A stretch of DNA of 26,259 nucleotides from an uncultured Oscillospiraceae bacterium (GCA_910588365.1 CAJUQS010000038.1:1-26259); one strand, 5' to 3'; shown: positions 6,543 to 15,127, counted from the stretch's first letter. Program-made: numbers and translations. The notes: generated by a model from the sequence alone, not told the origin.

Positions 6543-8759
6543 ATGGACAGACAGAGCAGGAACCGCCATTTGGTTGAACACATTCTGGCACTGGTGGAGC
6601 TCCTCCAGGACAGCCCGCTGGAGCTCAGCCGGTTTATTGAGGAGGGGGTGCCGGAGCAGTACGCCCTGCCGGACGGCCCCTCCCTCCGGGCGGCCTGCAA
6701 CCTGATTCAGTTCATGGACGAGATGCCCGGCGGGTTCCTCATCTACTGCGCGCAGGAGGGGGAGCGGATTATCTACGCCAACCGCTGGCTGCTGCGGATC
6801 TTTCAGTGCGAGAATATGGCGGAGTTCCGGAAGCTGACGGGGAACTCCTTCCGGGGCATGGTCCACCCCGAGGACCTGGAGGAGGTGGAGGAGAGCATCC
6901 GGGAGCAGATCGCCGCCAGCCAGTACGATCTGGATTACGTGGAATACCGGATCGTGCGCAAGGACGGCGCCATCCGGTGGATTGAGGACTACGGCCACTT
7001 CATCCAGAGCGCCTCCGCCGGCGGCATCTTCTATGTCTTCCTGGGGGACGCCACGGAGAAGTGGGAGCGCCGGCAGCACGAACAGACCGCCCTCATCCAG
7101 GAGAAGCGCAGGCACGAGCAGAAGCTCCAGGCCCTCATTGAGGAGTACGACAAGGAGCGCGCCCTCATCAACCAGGAGTACCTGCGCCGCCTGGAGGTCA
7201 TCGAGGGGCTCAGCGTCAACTACGAGTCCATCCTCTACGCCGATCTGGACAGGGACCAGCTCCTGCCCTACCGCATGAGCACCCGGGCGGAGGCGGTTTC
7301 GGAGGAGGGCGTCCGGGCCCAGGGCTTCCGCGGCTTCCTCACCCGGTACGTCGGCGTCTGGGTCCACCCGGAGGACCGGGAGCTCTTTTTGCAGAAGGCG
7401 TCCCCGGACCACATCCGGGAGAAGCTCTCCGGCTCCGACACCTACTACCAGAACTACCGGATTCTGGAGGACGGGGAGACCCGATACCTCCAGCTGCGCG
7501 TGGTGGACGTGGGCCGCACCCGGCGGGTCTCCCAGGTGGTCATGGGCTACCGCCGGGTGGACGCGGAGTTCCAGCAGGAGGTGGAGCAGAAGCAGATGCT
7601 GGCGGACGCGCTGAACAACGCCAATCTGGCCATCGTGGCCAAGAACACCTTCCTCTCCAACATGTCCCACGACATGCGCACCCCCCTGAACGCCATCTTC
7701 GGCTTCACCTCCCTGGCGCGGCGGAACGCCGGGGACCCGCAGGCGGTGCTGTCCTATCTGGACCGGATCGAGGCGTCCAGCAGGCAGCTGCTGGATCTGA
7801 TCGACAAGGTGCTGGAGATCGCCTGGACGGACTCCCGGGAGCTGCGCTCCGCGGAGGTGGAGTGCGATCTGCGCAGCATCGTGGAGGAGGCCTGCGAATT
7901 CCTGCGCTCCCAGGCGAAGGAGAAGGACATCGACTTTACCGTGGACTGCCGCGGCATGGGTGCCGGGATGATCTGCAGCGACCCGGACAAGCTGCGCCAG
8001 CTGGTGACATATCTGGTCAACAACGCCGTGACCTACACAAAGCCCGGGGGAAGGGTCTCCGTGACCGCCGCCCGGCTGGAGACGCTGCCCAACCAGCGCG
8101 CCCTGTGCCAGCTGGTGGTGGCCGACACCGGGGTGGGCATCAGCCGGGAGTTCCTGGAGCGGATTTTCGAGCCCTTCTCCCGGGAGAAGAACACCACCCT
8201 CAGCGGCATCCACGGCATCGGGCTGGGCCTCTCCATTGCCAAGAATATCGCGGATATGCTGGGCGGCACCATCGCGGTTGAGAGCGAGGAGGGCCGGGGC
8301 ACCACCTTTACCGCCACCTTCCGGTTCCGCACACCCCGCCCCGCCCCGGCGGCGGGCATCGCCCGCGCCGTCTGCCGCAGGATTCTGCTGGTGGAGGACA
8401 ACGAGCTGAACATGGAGATTGAGACGGAGCTGCTGGGGGAGCTGGGGTTCCACATCGAGCCGGCCGGAAACGGGAAGGAGGCCCTGGAGCGGGTGGCCGC
8501 CTCCGCGCCCGGGGAGATCGATCTGGTCCTCATGGACATCCAGATGCCGGTGATGGACGGCTGGCAGGCGTCCCAGGCCATCCGGGCCCTGCCTGATCCG
8601 GCGCTGGCCGGCATCCCCATCATCGCCCTGTCGGCCAACGTATTTGAAAGCGATATCCAGCGGTCCATGGAGTGCGGCATGAACGCCCACCTGAAAAAGC
8701 CGCTGGACGTCCCCGCCCTGCTGAGGACCATTGAGGAGACTTTCTCCTGTCCGCAGTGA
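6543..8759 (+). CDS. Soluble PAS-containing hybrid histidine kinase
   Basis: The 738-aa product has no membrane segment or signal peptide, so it senses an internal cue. A PAS domain covers about 58-170 (FLIYCAQEGERIIYANRWLLRIFQC, then EYRIVRKDGAIRWIEDYG and FLGDATEKWERRQ). A coiled coil runs about 172-222, and a second PAS-like region about 223-338. HisKA contains the phosphoacceptor H376 in SNMSHDMRTPLN. HATPase_c shows N493/N494, DTGVGI (528-533), IFEPF and GIGLGLS (558-564). A C-terminal receiver domain (612-735) has E618/D619, phospho-acceptor D665 in LVLMDIQMP, S697 and K718/K719. No HPt domain is attached. The ribosome binding site is weak. It is followed 30 bp later by a response regulator and then by a membrane kinase, probably one operon. 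Confidence 0.9.
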   Translation: MDRQSRNRHLVEHILALVELLQDSPLELSRFIEEGVPEQYALPDGPSLRAACNLIQFMDEMPGGFLIYCAQEGERIIYANRWLLRIFQCENMAEFRKLTGNSFRGMVHPEDLEEVEESIREQIAASQYDLDYVEYRIVRKDGAIRWIEDYGHFIQSASAGGIFYVFLGDATEKWERRQHEQTALIQEKRRHEQKLQALIEEYDKERALINQEYLRRLEVIEGLSVNYESILYADLDRDQLLPYRMSTRAEAVSEEGVRAQGFRGFLTRYVGVWVHPEDRELFLQKASPDHIREKLSGSDTYYQNYRILEDGETRYLQLRVVDVGRTRRVSQVVMGYRRVDAEFQQEVEQKQMLADALNNANLAIVAKNTFLSNMSHDMRTPLNAIFGFTSLARRNAGDPQAVLSYLDRIEASSRQLLDLIDKVLEIAWTDSRELRSAEVECDLRSIVEEACEFLRSQAKEKDIDFTVDCRGMGAGMICSDPDKLRQLVTYLVNNAVTYTKPGGRVSVTAARLETLPNQRALCQLVVADTGVGISREFLERIFEPFSREKNTTLSGIHGIGLGLSIAKNIADMLGGTIAVESEEGRGTTFTATFRFRTPRPAPAAGIARAVCRRILLVEDNELNMEIETELLGELGFHIEPAGNGKEALERVAASAPGEIDLVLMDIQMPVMDGWQASQAIRALPDPALAGIPIIALSANVFESDIQRSMECGMNAHLKKPLDVPALLRTIEETFSCPQ

Positions 8760-8789
8760 CCGCGCCGCCGCGCAATCGGAGGAGGAAGC

Positions 8790-9461
8790 ATGAGACTGCT
8801 GGTGATCGAGGATGAGAGGCTTCTGGCGGAGTCCGTCAAGGCCCTGCTGGAGTCCCGGGGGTTCCAGGTGGACGCCGTGGGGGACGGCGAGGCCGGCGCG
8901 GCCTACGGGGAGACGGGGATCTATGACCTCATTATTCTGGACGTGATGCTGCCGGGGCTGGATGGGTTCCAGGTGGCGCGGCAGCTCCGCGCCCGCCGCT
9001 GCGGCACACCCATCCTGATGCTCACCGCCCGCGGGGATGTGGCCGACCGGGTGGACGGACTGGACGCCGGGGCGGACTACTACCTCACCAAGCCCTTTGA
9101 CGCCCGGGAGCTGCTGGCCTGCGTCAACGCCCTGCTCCGCCGCCAGGGGGCGCAGGTGGATGAGCTGCGCCGCGGCAACACGGCCCTGGATCTGGCCGCC
9201 GGGACGCTGGCCTGCGGCGGGGCGCAGGTGCGTCTGTCCGCGAAGGAGTTCGGCGTCATGCGGCAGCTGATGCAGTCCGGGGAGCGGCACGTGTCCAAGG
9301 AGGCCTTGCTGGAGCGGGTATGGGGCTTTGAGTCCAACGCGGTGGAAAACCACGTGGAGGTCTACGTGGGCTTTCTTCGGAAAAAGCTCCGGAGCATCGG
9401 CTCCAACCTGCGCATCGAGGCGGTGCGGCGGCTGGGCTACCACCTGGAGGTGGAGGGATGA
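8790..9461 (+). CDS. OmpR/PhoB-family response regulator
   Basis: The 223-aa product has a receiver domain (1-118) with E7/D8, phospho-acceptor D51 in LIILDVMLPGLDGF, T79 and K101 in LTKPF. A winged-helix DNA-binding domain follows at about 126-221 (LSAKEFGVMRQLM, then ENHVEVYVGFLRKKL and EAVRRLGYHLE). The start is set by GGAGGAGGA just upstream. Its stop overlaps the next kinase start (ATGA at 9458-9461), so the two are translationally coupled and are surely partners. The upstream soluble hybrid kinase may be a second input or an unrelated signalling branch; targets are unknown. Confidence 0.93.
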   Translation: MRLLVIEDERLLAESVKALLESRGFQVDAVGDGEAGAAYGETGIYDLIILDVMLPGLDGFQVARQLRARRCGTPILMLTARGDVADRVDGLDAGADYYLTKPFDARELLACVNALLRRQGAQVDELRRGNTALDLAAGTLACGGAQVRLSAKEFGVMRQLMQSGERHVSKEALLERVWGFESNAVENHVEVYVGFLRKKLRSIGSNLRIEAVRRLGYHLEVEG

Positions 9462-10642
9462 TCCGCCGGCTGCGGGTGAAGTTCGTCTGTGTCAATATGG
9501 CCATCGCCCTGGGGATGCTCTGTGCCATCTTTGCAACGGTGCTCCACTTCACCCGGCTCAGCCTGGCCTCGGAGAGCCTGCGCTCCATGGAGGAGGCCGC
9601 CGTGGAGCCCATGGGCCTGCGCCGGCCGGGGGAGGCGAGGCTGCCCTGCTTCACCCTCCGGCTGGGGTACCGGGGGGAGCTGGTGGCGGCGGGGGACGGA
9701 TTCTACGATCTCAGCGACGAGGCGTATCTGCGCCGTGTGCTGGCCGCGGCCCTGGAGACCGGCCAGCCGTCTGGCGTGCTGGAGGAGGACGGCCTCCGCT
9801 TCTGCCGGACAGGTCCGCCGGACCGGCAGGTGCTGGTATTTGCGGATGTGTCCGGTGAGCGGCGGACCATGGAGGGGCTGGTGCGCACCTGCCTGCTCAT
9901 CGGCGGCGGGAGTCTGGCGGCCTTTTTGCTTATCAGCCTGCTCCTGGCCCGGTGGGCGGTGCGGCCCGTGGAGCGGGCGTGGGAGCAGCAGCGGCAGTTT
10001 GTGGCCGACGCCTCCCACGAGCTGAAGACCCCCCTGACGGTGATTCTCACCAACGCGGAGCTCCTCCAGGAGGAGGACGGCGGCCGCTTTGCCGCCAACA
10101 TCCTCACCATGGCCCGGCAGATGCGGGAGCTGGTGGAGGGCCTGCTGGAGCTGGCCCGGGTGGACGGCGGCATCCCGGAGGCCGCTATGGAGCGTCTGGA
10201 CTTCGGCCGTCTGGTCTCGGAGGCGGTTCTGCCCTTTGAGCCGCTGTTTTTCGAGGCGGGGCTGACGCTGGAGTGTCAGGTGGCGCCCCACCTGGAGGTC
10301 CGGGGCAGCGCCCAGCGGCTGAGGCAGGCGGCGGAGGTCCTGCTGGACAACGCCCGCAAATACGCCGGCTCCGGCGGCACGGTGGTCCTGCACCTGGAGC
10401 GCAGGGGCAGAAGCTGCGTACTCAGCGTGTTCAGCCCCGGGGAGCCGCTGTCCGGGGAGGAGCTGCGAAACGTGTTCAAGCGGTTCTGCCGGGGGGACGG
10501 CGCCAGAAGCCGGGGCGGCGGCTATGGTCTGGGGCTGGCCATCGCCGAGGGGATCGTCTCGGCCCACCGGGGCAGAATCTGGGCAGAGGGCGGCGCGGGC
10601 GGCACCACCTTTTTCATCCGTCTGCCCCTGGAGTCTGTTTGA
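9458..10642 (+). CDS. Membrane sensor histidine kinase
   Basis: The 394-aa kinase has a membrane segment at about 9-30, a short extracytoplasmic sensor region (31-142) and a second membrane segment at about 143-165. HisKA holds H187 in ADASHELKTPL, with the usual E-L-K-T-P. HATPase_c shows the N-box (LLDNARKYA, N298) and a glycine-rich GGGYGLGLAIA box (352-362). The G1 box reads VFSPGEPL, where the more common Asp/Asn is Ser326; a polar residue here is tolerated in related kinases but is worth noting. It overlaps the regulator gene by 4 bp and should phosphorylate it. No HAMP domain is clear between the second membrane segment and H187. Confidence 0.92.
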   Translation: MIRRLRVKFVCVNMAIALGMLCAIFATVLHFTRLSLASESLRSMEEAAVEPMGLRRPGEARLPCFTLRLGYRGELVAAGDGFYDLSDEAYLRRVLAAALETGQPSGVLEEDGLRFCRTGPPDRQVLVFADVSGERRTMEGLVRTCLLIGGGSLAAFLLISLLLARWAVRPVERAWEQQRQFVADASHELKTPLTVILTNAELLQEEDGGRFAANILTMARQMRELVEGLLELARVDGGIPEAAMERLDFGRLVSEAVLPFEPLFFEAGLTLECQVAPHLEVRGSAQRLRQAAEVLLDNARKYAGSGGTVVLHLERRGRSCVLSVFSPGEPLSGEELRNVFKRFCRGDGARSRGGGYGLGLAIAEGIVSAHRGRIWAEGGAGGTTFFIRLPLESV

Positions 10643-10696
10643 AAACCGGAGTCCAGCGCCGCCCGGCAGATCAGATCATATCACGGAGGGTCAGCT

Positions 10697-11341
10697 ATGA
10701 CAAAACAGCGGCGGGAGGCCGCCGCCCACCACGCGATGGCCATGGTGGGCGGATTTTTCGGGATTTACGCCCTGACCATCAGGAGCGAGACCTTCGGCTC
10801 CTCGGAGACCTCGAACCTCATCTATCTGGTGCTCTCGGGCCTGACCGGGTCCGGCCGCAGCTTTCTCATCCGGCTGGGCGCCACGGCCTGCTACATCGCC
10901 GGCATCGTCTTTGCCTCGGTGGGGCGGCGGCTGTGCCGGGATTTCCGGCTGTGGGCCCTGGCCGTGGACACCGCTGCCTGCCTGCTGCTGGCCTGGATTC
11001 CGGCGGGGACGGAGCCGGTTCTGGCGCTCTATCCCATGTTTTTCGCCACGGCGGTCCAGTGGCTGGCCTACACCCAGGCCGCCGGGTTCAACAGCGCCAC
11101 CATCTTCTCCACCAACAACCTGCGTCAATGCACCGAGGGCCTGGTGGACTACATATGTACCCGTGAGCGGGAGCATCTGAGGAAATTCCGCTTCTACGGC
11201 TGGACCCTGGTGTTTTTCCATCTGGGCGTGGTCTGGGGGTGGCTGTGCCTGGGCCGCTGGGGGATCGGCAGCATCCTGGCCTGCCTGCCCCTGCTGGCCG
11301 TGGGGCTGGCGGCCACGCTGCGGGACCGGTCCTGCGGTTGA
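10697..11341 (+). CDS. YoaK-like DUF1275 membrane protein
   Basis: The 214-aa protein has about six hydrophobic segments (roughly 13-30, 58-76, 84-102, 107-127, 166-186, 188-207). Two family signatures are visible: GGFFGIYALTIRSETFGSSETSN near the N-terminus (18-40) and QAAGFNSATIFSTNNLRQ in the middle (127-144). This fits the DUF1275/YoaK family of inner-membrane proteins, whose function is not established. GGAGGG lies 6 nt before ATG 10697. It begins 54 bp after the kinase and could be the last gene of that operon. The stop codon overlaps the -35 box of the next promoter. Confidence 0.8.
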   Translation: MTKQRREAAAHHAMAMVGGFFGIYALTIRSETFGSSETSNLIYLVLSGLTGSGRSFLIRLGATACYIAGIVFASVGRRLCRDFRLWALAVDTAACLLLAWIPAGTEPVLALYPMFFATAVQWLAYTQAAGFNSATIFSTNNLRQCTEGLVDYICTREREHLRKFRFYGWTLVFFHLGVVWGWLCLGRWGIGSILACLPLLAVGLAATLRDRSCG

Positions 11342-11366
11342 TTTTTTCTGGAAAACTGTGTATACT
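11338..11366 (+). promoter_or_regulatory. Sigma-70-type promoter of the yfcE-type gene
   Basis: TTGATT (11338-11343) and TATACT (11361-11366) are 17 bases apart. Transcription would start near 11373, about 26 bases before the ATG. The -35 box overlaps the preceding stop codon. Confidence 0.75.
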
Positions 11367-11398
11367 TGACCCACCAATACAACAGGGAGGACACCTCT

Positions 11399-11938
11399 AT
11401 GAAACTGATGATTGCCTCGGACCTCCACGGGTCCGCCTACTGCGTGAAAAAGCTGATGGACGCCTATGCCGCGGAAAAGCCGGAGAAGCTCCTGCTGCTG
11501 GGGGACCTCCTCTACCACGGCCCCCGGAACGCCCTGCCCAGGGACTACGACTGCATGGCTGTGGCGGGGATGCTCAATGCCGTCCGGGAGAACATCATCG
11601 CCGTCCGGGGCAACTGTGACTGCGAGGTGGATCAGATGGTGCTGGAGTTCCCCGTGCTGGGCGACTACGCGCTGCTGGAGTGGGAGGGGCTGACCCTCTA
11701 CGCCACCCACGGCCACGTCTGGAACGAGGATCACCTGCCCCCCATGGCCCGGGGCACGGTGCTGCTCAACGGCCACTTCCACGTCCCCGTCTGCCGCGAC
11801 CATGACGCCTATCTCTACCTCAACCCGGGCTCCACCTCCATCCCCAAGGAGGGCAGCGTGGGCAGCTATATGACCCTGGAGGGCCGGACCTTCACCTGGA
11901 AGGATCTGGACGGGAAAGCGTATAAGAGCCATCATTAA
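11399..11938 (+). CDS. YfcE-type metallophosphodiesterase
   Basis: The 179-aa product starts at ATG 11399, 8 nt after GGGAGG. An in-frame TTG at 11366 lies inside the promoter and is rejected as a start. Metal-binding residues of the calcineurin-like fold are D8/H10 (ASDLHG), D36 (LLGDLLYHGPRN), N72 (RGNCDCEVDQM), H104 (ATHGH) and H126/H128 (NGHFHVP). The pattern GPRN-LP-DY and the C-terminal N-GS-S-PK match the YfcE/MJ0936 family of small manganese-dependent phosphodiesterases. Those proteins cleave model phosphodiesters in vitro; the natural substrate is not settled. The protein is cytoplasmic and has its own promoter. Confidence 0.88.
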   Translation: MKLMIASDLHGSAYCVKKLMDAYAAEKPEKLLLLGDLLYHGPRNALPRDYDCMAVAGMLNAVRENIIAVRGNCDCEVDQMVLEFPVLGDYALLEWEGLTLYATHGHVWNEDHLPPMARGTVLLNGHFHVPVCRDHDAYLYLNPGSTSIPKEGSVGSYMTLEGRTFTWKDLDGKAYKSHH

Positions 11939-12007
11939 AGACGGTTTGATACTTTTTCAAGAAAGATATGGATACTTCAGGGCGGTATGTGAGAGGAGGG
12001 AGCACCG

Positions 12008-12565
12008 ATGGAAGTGAACGCGGTACGGCGGCAGGAGAGAATCCGGCAGACAGAGAAGGCTGGACAGGCCGTGGGCGCTCCGGCGTCCGCCCGGACGCCC
12101 GTCCGCGGCGCGGGGGCGGACCGGCTAACCCTGTCCAAGGAGGCTATAGCGCATCTGGAGGAGCAAAACCGCCTGTTTCAGGAGCGCCTGGATCAGGATA
12201 TGCAGAGAAAGGCACGGGAGCGGATCGGCGAGGAGGACAGCGGCGACGGGATGCTGGACGCGCTGGCGGAGCGGCTCAAGGTCATGCAGAAGTGCCAGAA
12301 GATCGCATCTCGGATCATGGCCGGAGACAAGGTCCCGCCCCAGGATGAGATGTACCTGATGCAAAACGACCCCACGGCCTATAAGCTGGCCATGGCGGCC
12401 CGGAAGATCAAGAAGGACCCCAAGGAGTGGGAGAGTGAGGCGGATAAGGAGGAGGATGCCGGCAGAACTGCTTCCGCAGAGTCCACCGGCGGCTGTGAGG
12501 AGCCGGCCACCCCGGAGCCCTCCGGCGAGACCGGCGGTGGAGACGCGCCGGCGGAGGGAGAGTAA
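12008..12565 (+). CDS. Small charged conserved hypothetical protein
   Basis: The 185-aa product starts at ATG 12008, behind a good GGAGGGAG site. No enzyme motif is recognised. Residues about 40-75 form a charged helix (LTLSKEAIAHLEEQNRLFQERL). The segment 84-140 looks like the conserved core: ALAERLKVMQKCQKIASRI, then GDKVPPQDEMYLM, DPTAYKLAM and KIKKDP. Similar short core patterns occur in uncharacterised Clostridia proteins. The C-terminus (140-185) is acidic and low-complexity (Glu, Gly, Pro, Ser) and probably disordered. There is no signal peptide. A weak promoter-like TTGATA lies at 11946-11951. A strong terminator follows the gene, so it is probably monocistronic or ends the yfcE transcript. 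Confidence 0.75.
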   Translation: MEVNAVRRQERIRQTEKAGQAVGAPASARTPVRGAGADRLTLSKEAIAHLEEQNRLFQERLDQDMQRKARERIGEEDSGDGMLDALAERLKVMQKCQKIASRIMAGDKVPPQDEMYLMQNDPTAYKLAMAARKIKKDPKEWESEADKEEDAGRTASAESTGGCEEPATPEPSGETGGGDAPAEGE

Positions 12566-12577
12566 CGGATGACACCT

Positions 12578-12612
12578 GGAGGCTGGAGGCGCCCGCGCCT
12601 CCAGCCTCCTTT
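12578..12612 (+). terminator. Intrinsic terminator after the 12008-12565 gene
   Basis: Bases 12578-12592 pair perfectly with 12595-12609 (15 bp, two-base loop) and are followed by a short T-run. It lies 13 bases after the stop codon. Confidence 0.8.
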
Positions 12613-12893
12613 GTGCGTCAGAAAGCGGCGCTGCCACTGTTTTGAGAGGGCCGGGCCGGCCACAGCCCGGAAGGTACATTTTCGAGGTAGACGCCCCCGA
12701 CAAAGCGATGAAATTCTATTTTTGCCTTCGGCGAAAACTCCCTGGGCCGCCAGCGGCGGTCTTTGTCCGCCTCACGCCAGCGGAGAGCCCTTTTGACAGG
12801 CTGAGGAGGCTTTTTCCGGCGGAATCCGACGGCCTTCATCACTTGCACCCGTATTTTCTTCTGATAAAGTTGAAATATTGTCAACAATGGCGA
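12613..12893. other. Intergenic region, probable repeat remnant
   Basis: About 280 bases without a supported gene. GC-rich patches such as CCGCCAGCGGCGG and CCTCCGCCTGTC-like segments alternate with short A/T runs. An open frame on the - strand (12618-12887) has no ribosome binding site and low-complexity basic composition, and is not called. The sequence style resembles the other repeat-filled gaps of this window. The typA promoter begins at its right edge. Confidence 0.4.
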
Positions 12894-12922
12894 TTGAAAT
12901 AGGGTTATAATTGTACTACAAT
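12894..12922 (+). promoter_or_regulatory. Sigma-70-type promoter of typA
   Basis: TTGAAA (12894-12899) and TACAAT (12917-12922) are separated by 17 bases and lie 40 bases before the typA start. A small inverted repeat (ATTGT-CA-ACAAT) occurs just upstream near 12877. Confidence 0.75.
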
Positions 12923-12961
12923 GGGCAAGTTGGAATTTGACCTGTGAAAAGAGGCTGTGAT

Positions 12962-14791
12962 ATGAGAAACGAAAAACTGCGCAATGTGGCTATTATCGCC
13001 CACGTTGACCACGGCAAGACCACCCTGGTGGACGAGATGCTCAAGCAGGGCGGCGTGTACCGGGAAAACCAGGAGGTGGTGGACCGGGTGATGGACTCCG
13101 GCGATCTGGAGCGGGAACGGGGCATCACTATCCTGGCCAAGAATACCGCCATCCAGTACGGCGACACCAAGATCAACATCGTGGATACCCCGGGCCACGC
13201 CGACTTCGGCGGCGAGGTGGAGCGCATCCTCAAAATGGTCAACGGCGTCATCCTTCTGGTGGACGCCGCCGAGGGCCCCATGCCCCAGACCCGGTTCGTC
13301 CTCAGCAAGGCCCTGGAGCTGGGCCACCGTGTCATCGTGGTGGTCAACAAGATTGACCGGCCCGACCAGCGCATCCATCAGGTCATCGACGAGTGCCTGG
13401 AGCTTCTCATGGACCTGGACGCCACCGACGAGCAGCTGGACAGCCCCATGCTCTTCTGCTCCGCCCGGAAGGGCATCTGCGCCTACCACCCCGAGGATCC
13501 CCCCGGGGATCTGAAGCCCCTGTTCGACACCATTCTGAACTATATCCCCGCCCCGGAGGCGGACATCGAGCAGCCCTTCCAGATGCTGGTCAGCTCCATC
13601 GACTACAACGAGTTCGTGGGCCGCATCGCTGTGGGCCGCATTGAGCGGGGCACCATCAAGCAGAACCAGGAGATCGCGGTCTGCAACTACCACGACGCCG
13701 AGGCCGCCCCCAAGAAGGCCAAGGCCGTGAGCATCTACGAGTTTGACGGCCTGGCGAAAAAGCCGGTGACCGAGTCCTCGGCGGGCAATATCATCGCCAT
13801 GAGCGGTATCGGCGACATCACCATCGGCGACACCATCTGCGCCGCGGCAGCCCCCGATCCCCTGCCCTTTGTGAAGATCTCCGCTCCCACCATGGAGATG
13901 ACCTTCTCCATCAACGACTCCCCCTTCTGCGGCCGGGAGGGCAAGTTCGTCACCTCCCGCCAGATCCGGGACCGCCTCTTCCGGGAGACGCTGAAGGACG
14001 TGTCCCTGCGGATCACGGAGATTGAGGGCGCCATGGATGCATTCAACGTGGCCGGACGCGGCGAGATGCACCTGAGCATCCTCATTGAGACCATGCGCCG
14101 GGAGGGCTATGAGTTCCAGGTCTCCCCGCCCCGGGTGCTCTACCAGGAGATTGACGGCGTGCGCTGTGAGCCCATCGAGCGGCTGGTGGCGGACGTGCCG
14201 GCGGACAGCGTGGGCGCGGTCATCGAGAAGCTGGGCAGCCGGAAGGGCGATCTCATCGAGATGACCCCGGTGGGCGAGCGGATGAAGCTGGAGTTCCTGG
14301 TCCCGGCCCGGGGCCTGTTCGGCTACCGCAACGAGTTCCTCACCGACACCCGGGGCGAGGGCATCATGGCCTCCGTCTTTGACAGCTACGCCCCCTACAA
14401 GGGGGATCTGAGCCGCCGGAACACCGGCAGCCTCATCGCCTTCGAGACCGGCGAGTCCGTGACCTACGGCCTGTTCAACGCCCAGGAGCGGGGCGCGCTG
14501 TTCATCGGCGCGGGCGTGCCCGTCTACGCCGGCATGGTGGTGGGCGTCAGCCCCAAGCAGGAGGACATCACCGTCAACGTGTGCAAGAAGAAGCAGCTGA
14601 CCAACATGCGGGCCAGCGGCAGCGACGAGGCCCTGCGCCTGGTGCCCTGCCGCCAGCTGAGTCTGGAGCAGAACCTGGAGTTCCTGGCCGACGACGAGCT
14701 GCTGGAGGTCACCCCCAAGAGCCTGCGCATCCGCAAGCGGATTCTGGACCACGAGAAGCGCATGAAGGCCCTCAAGGGCGGAAAGAAGTAG
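12962..14791 (+). CDS. typA: Ribosome-associated translational GTPase TypA/BipA
   Basis: The 609-aa product is the usual length for TypA/BipA, a GTPase of the EF-G/EF-Tu superfamily that binds the ribosome and helps in 50S assembly and stress adaptation. G1 is AHVDHGKTT (13-21), G2 ERGITI (52-57), G3 DTPGH (75-79), G4 NKID (129-132) and G5 the SA of CSARKG. EF-Tu domain 2-like, EF-G domain III/V-like and the BipA C-terminal domain follow; VPARGLFGYRNEFLTDTRGEGI is a family hallmark. ATG 12962 has AGAGG 7 nt upstream; an in-frame GTG at 12944 has no good site. It carries its own promoter and ends before a hairpin-rich gap. Confidence 0.96.
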   Translation: MRNEKLRNVAIIAHVDHGKTTLVDEMLKQGGVYRENQEVVDRVMDSGDLERERGITILAKNTAIQYGDTKINIVDTPGHADFGGEVERILKMVNGVILLVDAAEGPMPQTRFVLSKALELGHRVIVVVNKIDRPDQRIHQVIDECLELLMDLDATDEQLDSPMLFCSARKGICAYHPEDPPGDLKPLFDTILNYIPAPEADIEQPFQMLVSSIDYNEFVGRIAVGRIERGTIKQNQEIAVCNYHDAEAAPKKAKAVSIYEFDGLAKKPVTESSAGNIIAMSGIGDITIGDTICAAAAPDPLPFVKISAPTMEMTFSINDSPFCGREGKFVTSRQIRDRLFRETLKDVSLRITEIEGAMDAFNVAGRGEMHLSILIETMRREGYEFQVSPPRVLYQEIDGVRCEPIERLVADVPADSVGAVIEKLGSRKGDLIEMTPVGERMKLEFLVPARGLFGYRNEFLTDTRGEGIMASVFDSYAPYKGDLSRRNTGSLIAFETGESVTYGLFNAQERGALFIGAGVPVYAGMVVGVSPKQEDITVNVCKKKQLTNMRASGSDEALRLVPCRQLSLEQNLEFLADDELLEVTPKSLRIRKRILDHEKRMKALKGGKK

Positions 14792-14833
14792 GCCGGGCGC
14801 CTGCCGGGAGCTGAAAAGAATCAGTCTGTCATC

Positions 14834-14865
14834 TGAGCCAGACCGCCTCCGGGCGGTCTGGCTCA
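14834..14865 (+). terminator. Hairpin downstream of typA, copy 1
   Basis: Bases 14834-14847 pair perfectly with 14852-14865 around TCCG (14 bp). No long T-run follows, so termination strength is uncertain. The same 30 bases recur at 15071-15100. Confidence 0.6.
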
Positions 14866-15033
14866 GGCTGTCAAAAAGTGATCCGCATGAGTGGAGACGC
14901 GGGGGAGCTCGAGGGGGTGGAACCCACCTCGAATCAGATTTGCCGCCCTGAAAAGCCTGCGCAGCAGGCGTTCAGCGAGCAGAGCGAGAACTTTTGCGCC
15001 AGCAAAGCTGGTGTAAAAGTAACGGCGGCATTG

Positions 15034-15070
15034 GGTTGTCAAAAAAGTCCTTTGGACTTTTTTGACAACC
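15034..15070. terminator. Perfect 17-bp palindrome with T/A-rich stem
   Basis: Bases 15034-15050 and 15054-15070 are exact reverse complements with a three-base loop. The stem contains A6/T6 runs. It may terminate transcription on either strand or be part of the repeat unit. Confidence 0.55.
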
Positions 15071-15127
15071 TGAGCCAGACCGCCTCCGGGCGGTCTGGCT
15101 TTCCGCATCTATAGGCGCTGTTGGTAA

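Larger units (their letters stand above)
14834..15100. repeat. Duplicated hairpin bracketing a structured 205-bp spacer
   Basis: The 30 bases at 14834-14863 are repeated exactly at 15071-15100, an offset of 237 bases. The spacer contains a near-palindrome around 14990-15020 and a perfect 17-bp stem (15034-15050 with 15054-15070) directly abutting the second copy. The start of the spacer (GGCTGTCAAAAAGTG, 14866) resembles the end of it (GGTTGTCAAAAAAGTC, 15034). An open frame at 14878-15114 has no ribosome binding site and is not called. Confidence 0.65.

Noticed and set aside
6495..9443. Very long open frame on the - strand opposite the kinase and regulator genes
   Set aside because: It mirrors GC-biased codons of real + strand genes, lacks a ribosome binding site and reads as low-complexity Leu/Gly/Ala/His/Gln sequence.
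11366..11398. Upstream TTG start for the yfcE-type gene
   Set aside because: The codon overlaps the -10 box; ATG 11399 has a proper ribosome binding site and begins the conserved sequence.
12618..12887. Possible small basic protein on the - strand
   Set aside because: No start signal, low-complexity basic sequence, and it overlaps a repeat-like intergenic region.
12905..14752. Long open frame on the - strand opposite typA
   Set aside because: TypA is certain on the + strand; the opposite frame is a composition artefact.
14878..15114. Possible small gene after typA
   Set aside because: No ribosome binding site; it runs through the duplicated hairpins and the perfect palindrome, so it is repeat DNA.
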